In this document: piece after piece, positions 7,713-15,894 of the stretch
Layout of the letters: each line of letters begins with the position of its first letter
How positions within the stretch are numbered: the stretch's first letter is position 1
Source: Lachnospiraceae bacterium UBA7012
GTDB lineage: Bacteria > Bacillota > Clostridia > Lachnospirales > Lachnospiraceae
Length of the DNA: 26,827 bases
NCBI GenBank assembly: GCA_002449595.1
Contig: DJXE01000105.1
Span: 9,574 to 36,400 of the forward strand
Direction: 5' to 3'
Translations under genes and position numbers: made by a program
Notes under the pieces: model-generated
Database searches by the model: none
The model's input: only the letters and a program-made list of their open reading frames with translations
Told to the model about the DNA's origin: nothing

Positions 7713-8918
7713 TCACTCGCTGATCAGCTCCGCCAGAATCTTCGCCGTCTCACCCGCTCTCTCCACGTAGCCCGGCATCATCTCTTCCAGGTGCCCGCGG
7801 ATCCCGGCCTCGTTGTCCCTGAGCCACCGGAACGCCTCGGCGATCTTCTCCGGCTCCATCTTCTGCACCTGCAGGACGAGCTTTTCCTGATCCATCTCCG
7901 GGAAAAGATCTTTGGCAATGCCTCTCGCCTTGACCGAGTAACCGACGACGAGCGTCGGCACGCAGGACGAGTACGCCGCGATCGTGGAGTGGGTCCGCGC
8001 GCCGATGAAGAACCGGCACCGCGCGATATAACCCTTCAGGACCGAGGCCGGCGCGTCCTCCAGCATGACCATGCGGTCCGCGTAGCCTTCTTTTATAAAG
8101 TGCTCGTACAGCTGCCTGCACGGCACGCGGTCGTCGTTGCCGTTCCAGATAACGTGCGGGATGAATGCGATCTGCAGATCCGTCTCCGTGAGGATCGTGC
8201 GGATCAGCGCCCGGTACGCCTCCATCGTGACGCCCGGCCGCGCCTCGCTCTCCTGCGCGATCGGGCTCAGGTTGATTCCGACCGTGCGCCCATCCGCGAA
8301 GCCTTCCGGAAGCGGCGCATATTCCGTCTCCAGCGTGAACGCCGGGTCAGGGACTAAGAAGATTTTGGGGGCATTTGCTTTTCCGGAAAAGGTTTCCTGC
8401 AAAGCCTCATATGTGATGCTCTCTCTGGCCGCGATTGCCCGGTACCTGCCGAGGTCTTCCGTGAGGTCCGGCCGCCGCACCAGCTCCGGCTCGATCGAGC
8501 AGCCGAGAAGGACCGTGCGGATCCCCTTCGCGTTCAGCACGCGGTTGGAGAGAATGAGGTCGCTCTGCATGGAATCGTAGCAGTAGTTGTCCCCGCCGAT
8601 CGAGACTGCGAGCGACGCGGGAAGCTTCAGCGCCTCCCGGAACCGGTAGCGCAGGAAGCTCTCGCGGTCTCCCGTGATCTTCCGGTATGCGTAATACGCG
8701 ACGTGCGCGATCTTGTGCGTGTCGAAGCTCCGCTCCTGCAGGATCGTGCAGAGCTGCGGAAGGCTGTACCGGTCGTCCTCGCCTTTTCGGTAGGAGATCA
8801 GGTATTTGTCTTCTTTGCCGCCCGGCAGCATCCTGCAGATCGTCGCCGCGATCGCCTCGCAGCCGTGGTTGCCGCTGCCCGCGTGCATATAGAGAATGAC
8901 GGGGTTATCGTTTTTCAT
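7713..8918 (-). CDS. Polysaccharide pyruvyltransferase family protein
   Basis: The predicted role (401 aa) is to attach a pyruvate ketal, from phosphoenolpyruvate, to a sugar of the repeat unit. The N-terminal AGSGNHGCEAIAATI (13-27), SIGGDNYCYDS (106-116) and the C-terminal GARTHSTIAAYSSCVPTLVVGYS (306-328) are the characteristic blocks of the polysaccharide pyruvyl transferase family. The size fits. I chose the ATG at 8918 because GAGGAA lies 10 bases upstream; an in-frame ATG at 8936 and the ATG at 8957 lack such a site. It is preceded by a 122-base gap with a 14-base palindrome and followed by a 111-base gap in which I see no clear signal. Family members can have other roles, so actual ketalation is inferred. 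Confidence 0.84.
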   Translation of the reverse strand: MKNDNPVILYMHAGSGNHGCEAIAATICRMLPGGKEDKYLISYRKGEDDRYSLPQLCTILQERSFDTHKIAHVAYYAYRKITGDRESFLRYRFREALKLPASLAVSIGGDNYCYDSMQSDLILSNRVLNAKGIRTVLLGCSIEPELVRRPDLTEDLGRYRAIAARESITYEALQETFSGKANAPKIFLVPDPAFTLETEYAPLPEGFADGRTVGINLSPIAQESEARPGVTMEAYRALIRTILTETDLQIAFIPHVIWNGNDDRVPCRQLYEHFIKEGYADRMVMLEDAPASVLKGYIARCRFFIGARTHSTIAAYSSCVPTLVVGYSVKARGIAKDLFPEMDQEKLVLQVQKMEPEKIAEAFRWLRDNEAGIRGHLEEMMPGYVERAGETAKILAELISE

Positions 8919-8928
8919 ATATTCTGAA

Positions 8929-8934
8929 TTCCTC
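8929..8934 (-). promoter_or_regulatory. Ribosome binding site GAGGAA of the pyruvyltransferase gene
   Basis: GAGGAA on the minus strand lies 10 bases before the ATG at 8918 and decides between three in-frame ATGs. Confidence 0.6.
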
Positions 8935-8939
8935 ATTTT

Positions 8940-8953
8940 CCGCTGATCAGCGG
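8940..8953. repeat. Perfect 14-base palindrome CCGCTGATCAGCGG
   Basis: It lies in the gap upstream of the pyruvyltransferase gene, just before its ribosome site. Its core CGCTGATCAGC recurs at 7718-7728, where it forms the last codons of the same gene. No U-tract follows on the minus strand, so it is not an obvious terminator. It could be an operator or a coincidence. Confidence 0.4.
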
Positions 8954-9040
8954 ACATGCATCGTTAAATATCGTCGGCCTGGCTTCCGGCAAGTATCTTT
9001 CAATTCCGCCTCACTTGCCTCTCAATGGATGGCATGTCTC

Positions 9041-10093
9041 TTACCTGCCGCCCGCCTGCTTCTTCGCGTGCGCCCTGAACACCGCCCGCACCGCGCGGAT
9101 CCGGAGCCCGGACGGACGCCGCATCACAAACAGGCAGAGGCGGTTTGCGGGATCTTCCACCGTGCCGCGGTAGCGCTCCGCGAGCCCTCGCGTGTCCTCC
9201 GTGAGGCAGATCTCCCTGACGCGGCGGACGCAGTCCTGAGCGGACGGGTCTCCCCGCAGGATGATCTTCACGGCGAGCGCGAGCTGCATCAGGTGCTCCT
9301 CTTCCTCCATCGCGGGGTCCAGTCCCTTGTCCGCAATGATCTTGTGAACGATCTGTCGGAGGAGCTTCGCATTCTCATACATCCCGGAGTCGAAGCCGTG
9401 CGCCATCGACTCCGGGAGAAAAATGTAGTGGTACAAACAGGCGTCTTCCAGGATCACGACCCGCTCCGCGTCCGCGAGCGCGGGCACCGTCACGGTCAGG
9501 TCTTCCGCCATGCGGATCCTGGGGTCCGCGTAGTGCATGTTGTTTTCGATCAGTTCGCGGGAAAAGAGCTTCATGCACCTCGAATAAGTCACCGGTCTCT
9601 TCTCGCGGCCGAGCACGCCGGCGAGGATCTTTTCCCTGAGATCTTCTCCTTCATAGATTCCGGGCGGGAGTCCGTGCAGGAGTTTCTCCGGCGCGGCGCC
9701 ACGGCGGTCGATCCAGCCTTCGCTGCAGACGATCTGTCCCTTTGTATACGTCCCGTCGGAAGGATCCTTCTTCATCCCGGCGAGCAGGCGCTCCGCCATA
9801 TCCTTTTCGATCCAGTCGTCGCTGTCGACGTACATGAGAAACGGCGCAGTACTTATTTTTGTCCCTGCCGTCCAGGCGGAGATCAGGCCGCCGTTCTCCT
9901 TGTGGATCACGCGGATCCTCTCATCCTCCGCGGCAAACTTGTCACAGAGTGCGCCGGAGGAATCCTTCGCGCCGTCGTCGACGAGGATGATCTCAAGATC
10001 CGAAAACGTCTGCGCACGGATGCTGTCGACGCAGGCGGGAAGATCCTTTTCACAGTTATAGACGGGAACAATGACAGCAATGAGCGGCGTCAT
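9041..10093 (-). CDS. GT2 family glycosyltransferase
   Basis: This cytoplasmic GT-A-fold glycosyltransferase (350 aa) has IAVIVPVYNCEKDLPACVDS at 5-24, IILVDDGAKDSSG at 35-47, VIHKENGGL at 62-70 and the metal-binding DSD in MYVDSDDW (87-94). The C-terminal half shows the usual helical YSRCMKLFSRELIENN block. The ATG at 10093 overlaps the stop of the upstream GT4 by four bases (ATGA) and has AGGAGG about eight bases upstream, so start and coupling are well supported. It is the last member of the five-gene coupled run 14733-9041. The sugar specificity cannot be read from the sequence. Confidence 0.88.
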   Translation of the reverse strand: MTPLIAVIVPVYNCEKDLPACVDSIRAQTFSDLEIILVDDGAKDSSGALCDKFAAEDERIRVIHKENGGLISAWTAGTKISTAPFLMYVDSDDWIEKDMAERLLAGMKKDPSDGTYTKGQIVCSEGWIDRRGAAPEKLLHGLPPGIYEGEDLREKILAGVLGREKRPVTYSRCMKLFSRELIENNMHYADPRIRMAEDLTVTVPALADAERVVILEDACLYHYIFLPESMAHGFDSGMYENAKLLRQIVHKIIADKGLDPAMEEEEHLMQLALAVKIILRGDPSAQDCVRRVREICLTEDTRGLAERYRGTVEDPANRLCLFVMRRPSGLRIRAVRAVFRAHAKKQAGGR

Positions 10094-11187
10094 GACATCG
10101 CCTCCTCATAGATTTTCTCGAGCTGTGCGATGTGCGCGTCGAGGCTGAATCTCTCGCGCACGATGGCGAGGCTCTCGTCCGACATCTTCTCCCACAGCGC
10201 CCGGTCGCGGAGGAGTGCAAGCAGTGCTTCCGCCATTTTCTCCGTGTCGCCGACTGCGGTGAGCGTCCCGTTTCCGCCGTCCGAGACGACGTCCGGAATG
10301 CCGCCGACGTTCGTAGAGACGACCGGCAGGCCGTAGCCCATGGCGTCCAGCGCCGACACCGGCATTGCTTCCATGTGGGAGGGCAGGAAGAAGACCGCGC
10401 TGTCCCAGAGTGCCTGTGTCTTTTCCTCTCCGACGATCCAGCCGGGAAGGACGAGGTTCTTCCGGAGATCCTCCGGCGTCCTTTCGCGGACTCCCTCCAG
10501 GTCGCCGGATCCCGCGAGGTAGAACACCGCCTCCGGGAATTCCCTGCAGACGCGGTCCATGACCGCAGGGATCTCATAGACGCCCTTCGCCTCGTCGATC
10601 TTGCCGAGGAACAGGATCTGCTTCTTCGCAAACCGCTTATCCCGCGCCGCGGGCTGCGCCGTCTCTTCGTGAAGGATGCTGTAGTTCGGCACCGTCACGA
10701 CCTTCGTATCTTTCGCTATATTCTGTATGATCTTCTGCCAGTGCGGCGTCAGCGTGATGATGCAGGCGCACTTGCCGTAGATCTTCTGCACGAGTTTCTG
10801 CTTCCGAGTCCCCGCGTTGTTGTAGAATTCATCCATCGCCGAGCCGTGGATGTGGTTCACCACCGGGATCCCGGCCCGCTCCGCCATCAGGATGAACGGC
10901 ATCTTCCGGTAGAAACTGGGGCCGAACGAAGAATGGATGTGGATGAGGTCCGGCTTTACCTTCCTTAAGACCTTCCGGAACTGCCGGTACGCCGCGAGCG
11001 CCTTTAAGAGCTTTTGCCACTTGCTGCCGTCGCGGTACGATTCCACGTAAATGACGTCAAAGTCCGTCTCCAGCCGGCTGCCGTAGTAGCCGGAGGTGAC
11101 GGACGCGATGCCGCCCTGGACGTCCCTTTGCGGCACGATCATACAGATCTTTTTCTTTCCGTGATGTGTAACTGTCATATGGCTCAC
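10090..11187 (-). CDS. GT4 family glycosyltransferase with Glu-to-Asp change in the EX7E motif
   Basis: This is a retaining, GT-B-fold glycosyltransferase (365 aa). The N-terminal acceptor domain has QRDVQGGIASVTSG (20-33) and DLIHIHSSFG (80-89). The donor domain begins with ILFLGKIDEAKG (191-202) and has LAGSGDLEGV (224-233). The conserved donor-binding segment reads HMEAMPVSALDAMGYGLPVV (271-290), so the usual Glu-x7-Glu is Glu273-x7-Asp281. The start is GTG at 11187, giving a 4-base GTGA overlap with the upstream sugar-phosphate transferase stop and GGAAG nine bases upstream; ATG at 11178 is an alternative. Its coupling to the initiating transferase suggests an early step, possibly the second sugar, which is inference. 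Confidence 0.87.
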   Translation of the reverse strand: MSHMTVTHHGKKKICMIVPQRDVQGGIASVTSGYYGSRLETDFDVIYVESYRDGSKWQKLLKALAAYRQFRKVLRKVKPDLIHIHSSFGPSFYRKMPFILMAERAGIPVVNHIHGSAMDEFYNNAGTRKQKLVQKIYGKCACIITLTPHWQKIIQNIAKDTKVVTVPNYSILHEETAQPAARDKRFAKKQILFLGKIDEAKGVYEIPAVMDRVCREFPEAVFYLAGSGDLEGVRERTPEDLRKNLVLPGWIVGEEKTQALWDSAVFFLPSHMEAMPVSALDAMGYGLPVVSTNVGGIPDVVSDGGNGTLTAVGDTEKMAEALLALLRDRALWEKMSDESLAIVRERFSLDAHIAQLEKIYEEAMS

Positions 11188-12650
11188 TTCGCGCCGCTTC
11201 CGCCGAAGACCGCGCCGACCGTCTGGAGCAGGATCTTGAAGTCAAGCGTCAGGCTCCAGTTGTCGATGTACTGCAGATCCAGTTTCACGACCTCGTCGAA
11301 GTCGGTGATATCCGAGCGCCCGCTGACCTGCCAGAGACCGGTGATGCCCGGCTTCATCGAGAGCCGCCTGCGGTAGTGCTCGTCGTACTGCTCAAATTCG
11401 TCCTCCGTCGGCGGCCTTGTGCCGACAAGGCTCATGTCTCCCTTCAGGACGTTCCAGAACTGGGGGAACTCGTCCAGGCTGGTCTTCCGGATGAAATGTC
11501 CCACCTTCGTGATTCGCGGGTCGTCCTCCACCTTGAACATGAGGCCGCTCATCTCGTTGTCCTTCTGGAGCTGCGCTTTTCTCGCCTCCGCGTCCTGATA
11601 CATCGACCGGAACTTGTACAGGCGGAAGCGCCTTCCATTCTTACCGACTCTGATCTGGGAGAAAATAACCGGTCCCGGCGAATCCAGGCGGATGGCCGGC
11701 GCAAGGAATATGTAGATCACCGCCGTGAAGATCAGCCCGACGATCGCGCCCGCGATGTCGATCAGGCGCTTGATCATCATGCGCTTGTAGCTGCTCCGGA
11801 ACATGGAGTACGTGATGACCGTGTAATTGCCGAAGTTGCCCACGCGGCTCGTCGCCTCCCCGATGTCGGGCAGTTCCAGGTTGTAGTGGCACGCGACGCC
11901 CATCTGCTCGAAACCATCCACGAGGCGCTGGAGATCCTTTTTCTCCATATGGGGTGCGCGGATGAAGACTTCGTCGAACGGGAGCTGTGTCAGCTTCTCC
12001 GTGAGGTCGTACACGTTCTCGTAGACCGGGACGCCGTTGATCTCGCGCATGCCGCCCGGCGTTCCGGAAGCATCCGCCGCGCTGCTATCTGATGGCGAAG
12101 CTGAAGTCTCCCCGCCGTCAGCGAACGCGACGCCGACCACGCGGTAGCTCATCTCCATGAGGTCGAGAAGCCCGACGAGCGTCTGAGACATCTCCGCGCG
12201 CTCCGCGATGACGAACAGCTTCGTCGTCAGGGAGTCCGCGGACAGGACGCGCCGCAGGATCTTCTTGAACAGCAGCCGGTATCCCAGCATCAGCACGAAG
12301 TTGATCCAGAAGAAGTTGATGATGACGCTTCGCGAGAGGATGTATGCCCAGCGCGCGAAGAACACGAACATGATGCCGGCAAGCAGCATCAGGACGTTGA
12401 ATTTCAGCACCGCGACCATCTCGCGGTAACTCCCTCTGATCAGGAAATCCCGGTTCCACTCGACAAAGAAACTGTAGATCGTACAGAAAAGAAGAAAGAC
12501 CACGCAGACAAGGAAATGCAGCCGCCGGTCGCCGTAGTCATTCCTTCCGGCGAAGCGGATGTGCGTCGCGATGAGGTAGGCCGCCGCGATACACAGCATG
12601 TCCACGAACCAGAGCCCGTAGGTCTGGATGATCTTCGTCTGTTGGTTCAT
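11184..12650 (-). CDS. Polyprenyl-phosphate hexose-1-phosphate transferase (WbaP/CpsE-type initiating enzyme)
   Basis: This membrane enzyme (488 aa) starts the repeat unit by transferring a sugar-1-phosphate from a UDP-sugar to undecaprenyl phosphate. The N-terminus has four hydrophobic segments (about 10-30, 45-65, 85-105, 108-128), followed by a cytoplasmic nucleotide-binding-like domain (140-265). The catalytic domain starts with KRLIDIAGA and a membrane re-entrant helix (294-320). It carries SPGPV (324-328), YKFRSM (345-350), DDPRIT (376-381), SLDEFPQFWNV with the catalytic Asp-Glu (391-401), GTRPP (410-414) and PGITGLWQV (434-442). A Ser/Ala/Gly-rich insert lies at 178-201. The ATG overlaps the wzy stop by four bases. 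The transferred sugar (Glc, Gal or other) cannot be decided. Confidence 0.93.
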   Translation of the reverse strand: MNQQTKIIQTYGLWFVDMLCIAAAYLIATHIRFAGRNDYGDRRLHFLVCVVFLLFCTIYSFFVEWNRDFLIRGSYREMVAVLKFNVLMLLAGIMFVFFARWAYILSRSVIINFFWINFVLMLGYRLLFKKILRRVLSADSLTTKLFVIAERAEMSQTLVGLLDLMEMSYRVVGVAFADGGETSASPSDSSAADASGTPGGMREINGVPVYENVYDLTEKLTQLPFDEVFIRAPHMEKKDLQRLVDGFEQMGVACHYNLELPDIGEATSRVGNFGNYTVITYSMFRSSYKRMMIKRLIDIAGAIVGLIFTAVIYIFLAPAIRLDSPGPVIFSQIRVGKNGRRFRLYKFRSMYQDAEARKAQLQKDNEMSGLMFKVEDDPRITKVGHFIRKTSLDEFPQFWNVLKGDMSLVGTRPPTEDEFEQYDEHYRRRLSMKPGITGLWQVSGRSDITDFDEVVKLDLQYIDNWSLTLDFKILLQTVGAVFGGSGAK

Positions 12651-13831
12651 TGTATAAGCTCTCTCTCTTCGCCGCAGATGCGCGGGAGCTGCATCGCCGC
12701 GACAAGCAGCAGGTAATTGCGCATCAGGTAAACGGACACCAGATGCGCCTCAAAAACAGTGTAAACGCAGCAGCACAGAATAAAGATGAACGCCGCCGCA
12801 TCCCGGTCCCACCGGACCTGCCGCAGGATCAGGAATACCAGCACGATCACCGCCGCCGCGGGGATCACGCCGTACCAGTAGAACAGGCGCACCCAGCCGA
12901 GGTCGAACATCGCCTCGTTTCCGCGCCTGCCGAACAGCCCCCAGGTCCAGAACGTCCCTTCTAAATAAGTCGTGTCCCACAGGGAAGCTACCCTTCCCGT
13001 CAGTATACCATCCAGCCGCCGGATAATCGAGACGTCGCCCCCGAAGACCGCCGTAATCAGGGAAAAGCATATGCCGCCAGCAATCAAGGCTTCTCCCGCG
13101 ATCATCGCTGTGTTCAGGCCCTTTTGTGCTGCTTTTGCCCGGCTCAACGCCGTCAGCAGGATCGCCGCCGACCCTGTGAAGAGCCCGCTGTCCGATCCGG
13201 TCAGCAGATACAGCAGGACGTTGCCTGCGAACAGTCCCGCGAGCGCCAGCTTCGGCATCGTCTCACCGTACAGATACAGCGCGAGAAGCAAAAGCATGCA
13301 AGCCATGCAGTGCAGCGCGTTCGGATGCCCGAGTCCCAGGCAGTACCGCACTTCCATCCCGTGGCCGAAGTCGGCTGTGATCGAGACTTTTCCGAAGATA
13401 CCGAGCACAGAGAGCAGGACGAGAGCGATGCAAGCTGCGAGCTGTCCCCAGAGGACAAATCGCAGGATCTTTTTGACGTCCAGTCCGCGGCACGCCGCGA
13501 TCAGTGCGACTGCGCGCAGGTATTCGTTGTGTCCGCCGAGGCGCCAGGAAAGGACGCCGAGGAGGAGCATAACTGCGATTGCTGGAAGCTCCTTCTTCTG
13601 ATAACGCACCGTCAGCATGCGAAGGAGCGACGCCGCGAAGGTCGCCTTGAAGATGAGGCTCTCATACGGGATGCTCCCGATGCTTTTTTCCGCCACGACG
13701 ACCACCGCCTCGATGGCGAGTGCCGCGAGGAACAGGGCGGTGGCTGCGGGGCCGAGCTTTTCCCGGAATGTCTGGAAAAACGAGGCCTTCCCTTCCATAT
13801 TCAGCTTGTTGGCTGATGCGGGTGATGTCAT
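12647..13831 (-). CDS. wzy: Putative Wzy-type polysaccharide polymerase
   Basis: This multi-spanning membrane protein (394 aa) has about ten hydrophobic segments. A larger polar loop at about 264-315 contains RLDGILTGRVASLW (272-285), which resembles the TGR-xx-W element of the O-antigen polymerase/ligase family. GHPNALHCMA (168-177) and LLTGSDSGLFTG (209-220) are further family-like blocks. Wzy proteins are poorly conserved, so the call rests on topology, these short elements and position between the initiating transferase and a fucosyltransferase in a locus that has a Wzx. Both ends are in 4-base ATGA overlaps with neighbours. It would join repeat units at the outer face of the membrane. 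Confidence 0.8.
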   Translation of the reverse strand: MTSPASANKLNMEGKASFFQTFREKLGPAATALFLAALAIEAVVVVAEKSIGSIPYESLIFKATFAASLLRMLTVRYQKKELPAIAVMLLLGVLSWRLGGHNEYLRAVALIAACRGLDVKKILRFVLWGQLAACIALVLLSVLGIFGKVSITADFGHGMEVRYCLGLGHPNALHCMACMLLLLALYLYGETMPKLALAGLFAGNVLLYLLTGSDSGLFTGSAAILLTALSRAKAAQKGLNTAMIAGEALIAGGICFSLITAVFGGDVSIIRRLDGILTGRVASLWDTTYLEGTFWTWGLFGRRGNEAMFDLGWVRLFYWYGVIPAAAVIVLVFLILRQVRWDRDAAAFIFILCCCVYTVFEAHLVSVYLMRNYLLLVAAMQLPRICGEERELIQ

Positions 13832-14733
13832 TTATCTATCTCACCATTCTCATCCAAGCGTATCATCCGATCTGTGAAGATATCCGGACACGCGTATCCG
13901 TTGATGAAGCGGGACGGCGCGACGATCTCCTTATCCTCCGCGCCGGAGAGCCACGCGCCCCACCAGCTGAAGCTGCTGTTCGCGATGATGTGGTGGCGGC
14001 AGAGCGAGATCAGGTACATGTCTTCCCAGCCGCCCTGTTCGCCGTTCGCGTCCATGACGTCCACGAAGAGGCCTTCTTCCTCTCCGAACAGTGTTCCGAT
14101 ATTCTCCTTCACCCACGCAGGGTCATTGGAAAAGACGAAGAACCGGCAGCTGCCGAACTTCTGCAGCATGTACCGGGCTGCGCCCCTGTAATAAGCTTCC
14201 GTGCAGATGCCGCCGTAGACGTCCGCCGCGTTCAGGTAGTCGCCACGGCGCACATGGACGCTGACGGGGACGGGCGCTTCCAGAATCCTTGCCGCCGCTT
14301 CCCTCGACCTGCTGCCGAGCCGGTCCGCCGGGAACTGAAACGCCGCGCGGACCTCCTCCTTCACAGAGGCAAAATATGCTTCCGACTGCCAGCATCCGAC
14401 CAGATAAGCCTCCGTGAGCTCCATGACCTTCGGATCAAAGAGGTACGGCTCGCCCTCATGGTACAGCTTCGTCTTTCTGCCGGTCAGTTTCCTGCGGACC
14501 CGCGAGAACAGATCCATGTAGGAATCCGTGATCGCCGTGATCTCCTCCGCACCCGCGCGCACATAGTCGATCCCGAAGACGTCCCGGAGGAGCGGCGACC
14601 GAAGCTTTTCCTGCGGACCGTATCCTGTGACGTCGTCGATCTTCACGTCGCGTCCCGTATGCATGAGTGCGAGGCAGAGGGCGTACTGGAACATCTGGTT
14701 GCCGAGCCCTCCGCTGAGCTGGAGTATGATCAT
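13828..14733 (-). CDS. GT11 family alpha-1,2-fucosyltransferase
   Basis: This protein (301 aa, the standard GT11 length) has MIILQLSGGLGNQMFQYAL (1-19), HVRRGDY at 160-166, FFVFSNDPAWV (198-208) and IIANSSFSWWGAWL (249-262), all canonical for fucosyltransferases using GDP-L-fucose. AGGGA lies about seven bases before the ATG at 14733. It starts the coupled five-gene run; its stop overlaps the wzy start. It lacks the low-complexity insert of the second GT11 (9-1067), which is a useful comparison. No GDP-fucose synthesis genes (Gmd/Fcl or Fkp) are in the window, so the donor must come from elsewhere. Confidence 0.93.
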   Translation of the reverse strand: MIILQLSGGLGNQMFQYALCLALMHTGRDVKIDDVTGYGPQEKLRSPLLRDVFGIDYVRAGAEEITAITDSYMDLFSRVRRKLTGRKTKLYHEGEPYLFDPKVMELTEAYLVGCWQSEAYFASVKEEVRAAFQFPADRLGSRSREAAARILEAPVPVSVHVRRGDYLNAADVYGGICTEAYYRGAARYMLQKFGSCRFFVFSNDPAWVKENIGTLFGEEEGLFVDVMDANGEQGGWEDMYLISLCRHHIIANSSFSWWGAWLSGAEDKEIVAPSRFINGYACPDIFTDRMIRLDENGEIDK

Positions 14734-14790
14734 TCTGTTTCCCTGTATCTGTGAATTCCTTCAGCGCATCAGGAGATCTTCCCGACTTCT

Positions 14791-15888
14791 TCAGTTCCCG
14801 CCGCGCCGCAGCGCGTGGAGCTTCCGCTTGAACGGGATGATGATCCCGTCGTTCAGGTCCATGAACCGCCCGTACAGCTTCTCCGACCGCAGATAGAGGT
14901 CCATCTTTTTCTTCTCGTTCGGGTTGGCGACCGGGCACCGGTAGGCGGCGTCCATGTTCGGCCGCTCGCGCATCACGATCTCCCGGAGCGCGCGGAGCTT
15001 CTCCCCTGCTGCCGGATCCTTGCTCCGCATCGTCTTCGTCACATAGATGAGAAGGCGCTTGTATAAAAAGTAGTTCTGCGTGTCCGCGAGATCCTGCCGC
15101 CCGATCCCCTTCAGGAACGCCGCCCGGTCCAGGTAGATCGGGATCTGGTCCGTGAGGATCCTTGTGCTGATGCTCTCGCGCCCGTCGTTCATATAACTGC
15201 CGCTGCGGTCGCAGACGTAATTGTGGGACGCGTGGTCGAGGTAGATCACGCTGTCCATCTTCGTCAGCAGCTGCGTCGTGTAGTAGATATCCTCGTACCA
15301 CCGGTGTTCGTCGAACCGGATGTCGCCGATCCGGTCCCTCCGGTAGAGCTTGTTCCAGCCGGCGTTCTGTATCTGGATGTCGTCGTTTTCCCGGATGTAC
15401 TGCGTGAGCGCCTCGCCGCCCGTGAGCAGCAGTGCCCGCTCCTTCGACAGATCGACGATATGGTCCGTGTAGATCTGCCGGTACCTGCAGACCGCCATGT
15501 CGGCGCCGAATTCCTGCAGCGCGCGCATCATGCGCTCGTACATGTCCTCGTCCGCCCAGTCGTCGCCGTCCATGAAGGCGATGAATTCGCCCGTCGACTC
15601 GCGGATCCCGGTGTTGCGCACAGACGCGAGCCCGCCGTTCTCCTTGTGGATGACGCGGACTCTCGGGTCCCTTGCAGCGTACGCGTCGCAGAGCGCGGGG
15701 CAGCCGTCCGGCGAGCCGTCGTCCACGAGAATGATCTCGAGGTTGCGGTATGTCTGGTTCAGCAGCGATTCCACGCAGCGCGGAAGCAGGTCCTCGATCT
15801 TATAGATCGCGACGCTGACGGAGATCTTCCATTTCTGTTCTTCCTCCGGGATCTTCGCCGGAGCATACGGTGTGATCCAGTCCATCAT
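14791..15888 (-). CDS. GT2 family glycosyltransferase
   Basis: This GT-A-fold glycosyltransferase (365 aa) has a 20-residue N-terminal extension before KISVSVAIYKIEDLLPRCVE (21-40). EIILVDDGSPDG is at 51-62, VIHKENGGLASVRNTG at 79-94 and DGD in FMDGDDW at 105-111. WNKLYRRDRIGDIRF and WYEDIYYTTQLL follow, typical of this subfamily. It begins six bases after the AsnB stop. Two adjacent ATGs (15888, 15885) are possible starts and the ribosome site is weak, so translation may depend on read-on from the upstream gene. The sugar is unknown. Confidence 0.87.
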   Translation of the reverse strand: MMDWITPYAPAKIPEEEQKWKISVSVAIYKIEDLLPRCVESLLNQTYRNLEIILVDDGSPDGCPALCDAYAARDPRVRVIHKENGGLASVRNTGIRESTGEFIAFMDGDDWADEDMYERMMRALQEFGADMAVCRYRQIYTDHIVDLSKERALLLTGGEALTQYIRENDDIQIQNAGWNKLYRRDRIGDIRFDEHRWYEDIYYTTQLLTKMDSVIYLDHASHNYVCDRSGSYMNDGRESISTRILTDQIPIYLDRAAFLKGIGRQDLADTQNYFLYKRLLIYVTKTMRSKDPAAGEKLRALREIVMRERPNMDAAYRCPVANPNEKKKMDLYLRSEKLYGRFMDLNDGIIIPFKRKLHALRRGGN

Positions 15889-15894
15889 ATCCGT

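Noticed and set aside
8954..9040. Possible minus-strand promoter (TTGCCG, 16 bases, TATTTA) before the pyruvyltransferase gene
   Set aside because: Both hexamers match the consensus poorly, so chance is as good an explanation.
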